Positions 13,203-14,568 of a DNA stretch of 14,568 nt are shown here, piece by piece. The DNA is from Candidatus Moranbacteria bacterium UBA4824 (GTDB lineage Bacteria > Patescibacteriota > Minisyncoccia > Moranbacterales > UBA2206). A model generated the notes under the pieces. It saw nothing but the letters and a program-made list of their open reading frames with translations, did not search any database and had not been told where the DNA came from. Made by a program: the position numbers and the translations under genes. Positions within the stretch are counted from its first letter, which is position 1. The number at the start of each line of letters is the position of its first letter. Location: contig DHFM01000075.1 in NCBI GenBank assembly GCA_002400405.1, positions 1 through 14,568 on the forward strand, read 5' to 3'.

Positions 13203-14252
13203 ATGAAAGAAAAAATCGCCATCATTTCAGTCTTAGCTAACGCTTTTTTAGCCGGTGGAAAAATTCTAATCGGCTATACTTCACATTCCTCGGCTATTTT
13301 AGCGGAAGGTTTTCATTCGCTCACCGATATTTTTTCTTCTCTGATTGGTTATTTTGGCATCAAAACTTCTCAAAAGCCGGTCGATCAAAAACATCCCTAT
13401 GGGCATTATAAATTGGAAGTTCTAAGTGGAATTATCATTACTATAATTCTTCTATCAACTGGAGCGGGGATTGTTTATGATGCTTATTGTAATTTTTTGA
13501 ATCCGGAAAAATTAGAAATTAATTATTTGGCTTTTTTTATTATGCTTCTGTCAGTAGCTATAAATTTTGCTACTTCTAAGATAAAAATTTATTATGGCAA
13601 AAAAGAAAATTCCCTAACTCTTTTGGCGGACGGTTCTCACGACAAAGCTGATGTGTTGGCTTCCGCTGCGGTTTTAGCAGGACTATTTTTGTCTAAATAT
13701 TGGATTTATGCCGATTCAATTCTAGCTATTTTAATTGGAATTTATATAATCAAAGAATCTTTTGTCCTAGGTAAAGAGGCGGTGGATTCACTACTCGATG
13801 TTTCCGCCGGGAAAGAAATTGAGGATAAAATAATTGCGATAGCAGAAAAACAAAATGTTAAAGTAGCTTCATTGAAAACTCAAAAAAAAGGCTCGGTTAT
13901 CACAGCTAATATTGAAATAGTTTTGTCAAAAGATTTGAAAGTGGAAAAAGCCACGAAAATATCCGAGGACTTACGAAAAACAATAGTTCAGAAAATTGAA
14001 AATATTTCTTACATCGCCATCCAAATCAAAAGTCATGAACTGGAAAGCAGTTTTTACAAACCATCTTTTGGAAAAAGTTTTGGTTGGCAAGGGCGAGGAA
14101 AATTTAAAAAAGAATTTGAAAAAGCACAGGGGCTTGGGCCGAATGGACATTGTGTTTGTCCTAAGTGTGGATATAATGTTCCCCACCAGAAGGGTTTTCC
14201 TTGCTCAACTTTAAAGTGTCCCAAATGTAATATTAATTTAGACAGAAAATAA
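13203..14252 (+). CDS. CDF-family metal efflux protein fused to a C-terminal six-cysteine zinc ribbon
   Basis: Cation diffusion facilitators export divalent metals in exchange for protons. Residues 1-195 hold the membrane domain with the two metal-site motifs, HSLTD (His38, Asp42) and HDKAD (His146, Asp150); HxxxD in both is typical of Zn/Co/Cd-type members. HPYGHYKLE (64-72) is also family-typical. A cytoplasmic ferredoxin-like domain spans about 200-280. A basic linker (290-308) then leads to a zinc-ribbon-like tail: Cys317, 319, 322, 334, 339 and 342, with His328 in NVPHQKGFPC. I recall similar GxCVCPxCGxxxPHxxGxPC modules beside PF02579 genes. The ATG at 13203 was preferred to a TTG at 13188 that overlaps the previous gene. 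The tail may sense metal or dock onto cluster proteins. Confidence 0.9.
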   Translation: MKEKIAIISVLANAFLAGGKILIGYTSHSSAILAEGFHSLTDIFSSLIGYFGIKTSQKPVDQKHPYGHYKLEVLSGIIITIILLSTGAGIVYDAYCNFLNPEKLEINYLAFFIMLLSVAINFATSKIKIYYGKKENSLTLLADGSHDKADVLASAAVLAGLFLSKYWIYADSILAILIGIYIIKESFVLGKEAVDSLLDVSAGKEIEDKIIAIAEKQNVKVASLKTQKKGSVITANIEIVLSKDLKVEKATKISEDLRKTIVQKIENISYIAIQIKSHELESSFYKPSFGKSFGWQGRGKFKKEFEKAQGLGPNGHCVCPKCGYNVPHQKGFPCSTLKCPKCNINLDRK

Positions 14253-14257
14253 ATTAT

Positions 14258-14533
14258 ATGACTAGACCAAGATTATGCCGAAAATTGCGCTTTAAACCAA
14301 AAGCACACTATTTCAAACCACAAGGAATTCCCCTGTGTGAATTGGCAGAAGTTAATTTAACTAAAGAAGAAATGGAAGCGATCAAGCTTAAGGATTTTGA
14401 CGGACTGGAACAAACTGAATCAGCTCAGAAGATGAACACCTCTCAAAGCACTTTTCAGCGCATCCTAACTTCCGCCAGAATTAAAATCGCCAAAGCCATT
14501 GTTAATGGCGAGGCTCTGAAGATTGAAGAATAA
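14258..14533 (+). CDS. DUF134 (UPF0251) helix-turn-helix protein, probable transcription regulator
   Basis: A 91-residue protein with the family marks RPRLCRKL (3-10), YFKPQGIPLCELAEV (18-32), LTKEEMEAIKLKDFDGL (34-50) and a sigma-region-4-like helix-turn-helix at about 51-75 (EQTESAQKMNTSQSTFQRIL, 51-70). DUF134 proteins are thought to bind DNA but are little studied. They frequently lie beside PF02579 and DUF5320 genes. This one starts 5 nt after the CDF stop and is the only evident DNA-binding protein in the window. It is thus the best candidate to act at the inverted repeat over the 7878 promoter. The usual Cys-Cys pair near the N-terminus is reduced to one Cys (Cys7). The full length is present. 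Confidence 0.88.
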   Translation: MTRPRLCRKLRFKPKAHYFKPQGIPLCELAEVNLTKEEMEAIKLKDFDGLEQTESAQKMNTSQSTFQRILTSARIKIAKAIVNGEALKIEE

Positions 14534-14568
14534 TACTAAAATAATTAAGGCTCTAGACTAGAACATTT

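Noticed and set aside
1..14568. UGA recoded as glycine (genetic code 25 of some CPR groups)
   Set aside because: All conserved genes read through to their expected ends in the standard code without internal TGA, so recoding is not needed.
1..14568. tRNA, rRNA, CRISPR array or transposase gene
   Set aside because: No cloverleaf with tRNA signatures, no rRNA segments, no spaced direct repeats and no transposase motifs were seen on either strand.

Overview
The window is AT-rich and densely packed. All 20 genes lie on the + strand, with one intact intrinsic terminator and several strong promoters. It most likely comes from a bacterium of the Candidate Phyla Radiation (Patescibacteria, Parcubacteria-like). 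That is an inference from four things: a shortened MurF, a minimal FtsL-like protein, A-rich translation starts that mostly lack Shine-Dalgarno sequences, and 19 TAA and one TAG stop with no TGA. The standard genetic code fits, because every frame is intact.

Region 1 (1-4504) is a division and cell-wall (dcw) block: rsmH (5' end cut off by the window), an FtsL-like coiled-coil membrane protein, the septal transpeptidase ftsI/pbp2 and a MurF-like ligase. They are tightly spaced or overlapping, so probably one transcript. Region 2 (4505-4790) is a non-coding interval with inverted repeats, a strong GAAA-capped terminator and a new sigma70-type promoter. Region 3 (4791-7839) is a mixed set: a very AT-rich SAM methyltransferase of unknown substrate, the ribosome-assembly GTPase engB, a 54-residue membrane microprotein, a GIY-YIG nuclease-fold protein, a TspO-family protein without its first helix, and a conserved 171-residue protein of unknown function.

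Region 4 (7878-14533) is the most interesting part. A perfect-consensus promoter (TTGACA-17-TATAAT), with a 28-bp inverted repeat around its -10 box, drives a Met/Gly-rich DUF5320 protein, two NifX/NifB-type (PF02579) metallocluster-carrier proteins, a 2[4Fe-4S] ferredoxin, a SLAC1/TehA-type anion channel and two MinD/Mrp-type ATPases with inserted ferredoxin domains. A second block follows after a gap that holds a probable promoter and a candidate 148-nt multi-branched RNA. It encodes a secreted thioredoxin fused to a CcdA/DsbD membrane domain, a CDF metal-efflux protein fused to a six-cysteine zinc ribbon, and a DUF134 helix-turn-helix protein. The PF02579 plus paired ferredoxin-MinD ATPase core resembles the anaerobe-specific orange-protein (ORP) operons of Desulfovibrio. 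A plausible reading is a system that assembles or carries a metal-sulfur cluster, with its own electron supply (ferredoxin, thiol reductase), metal and anion transport, and regulator. The cofactor and final target cannot be read from the sequence.
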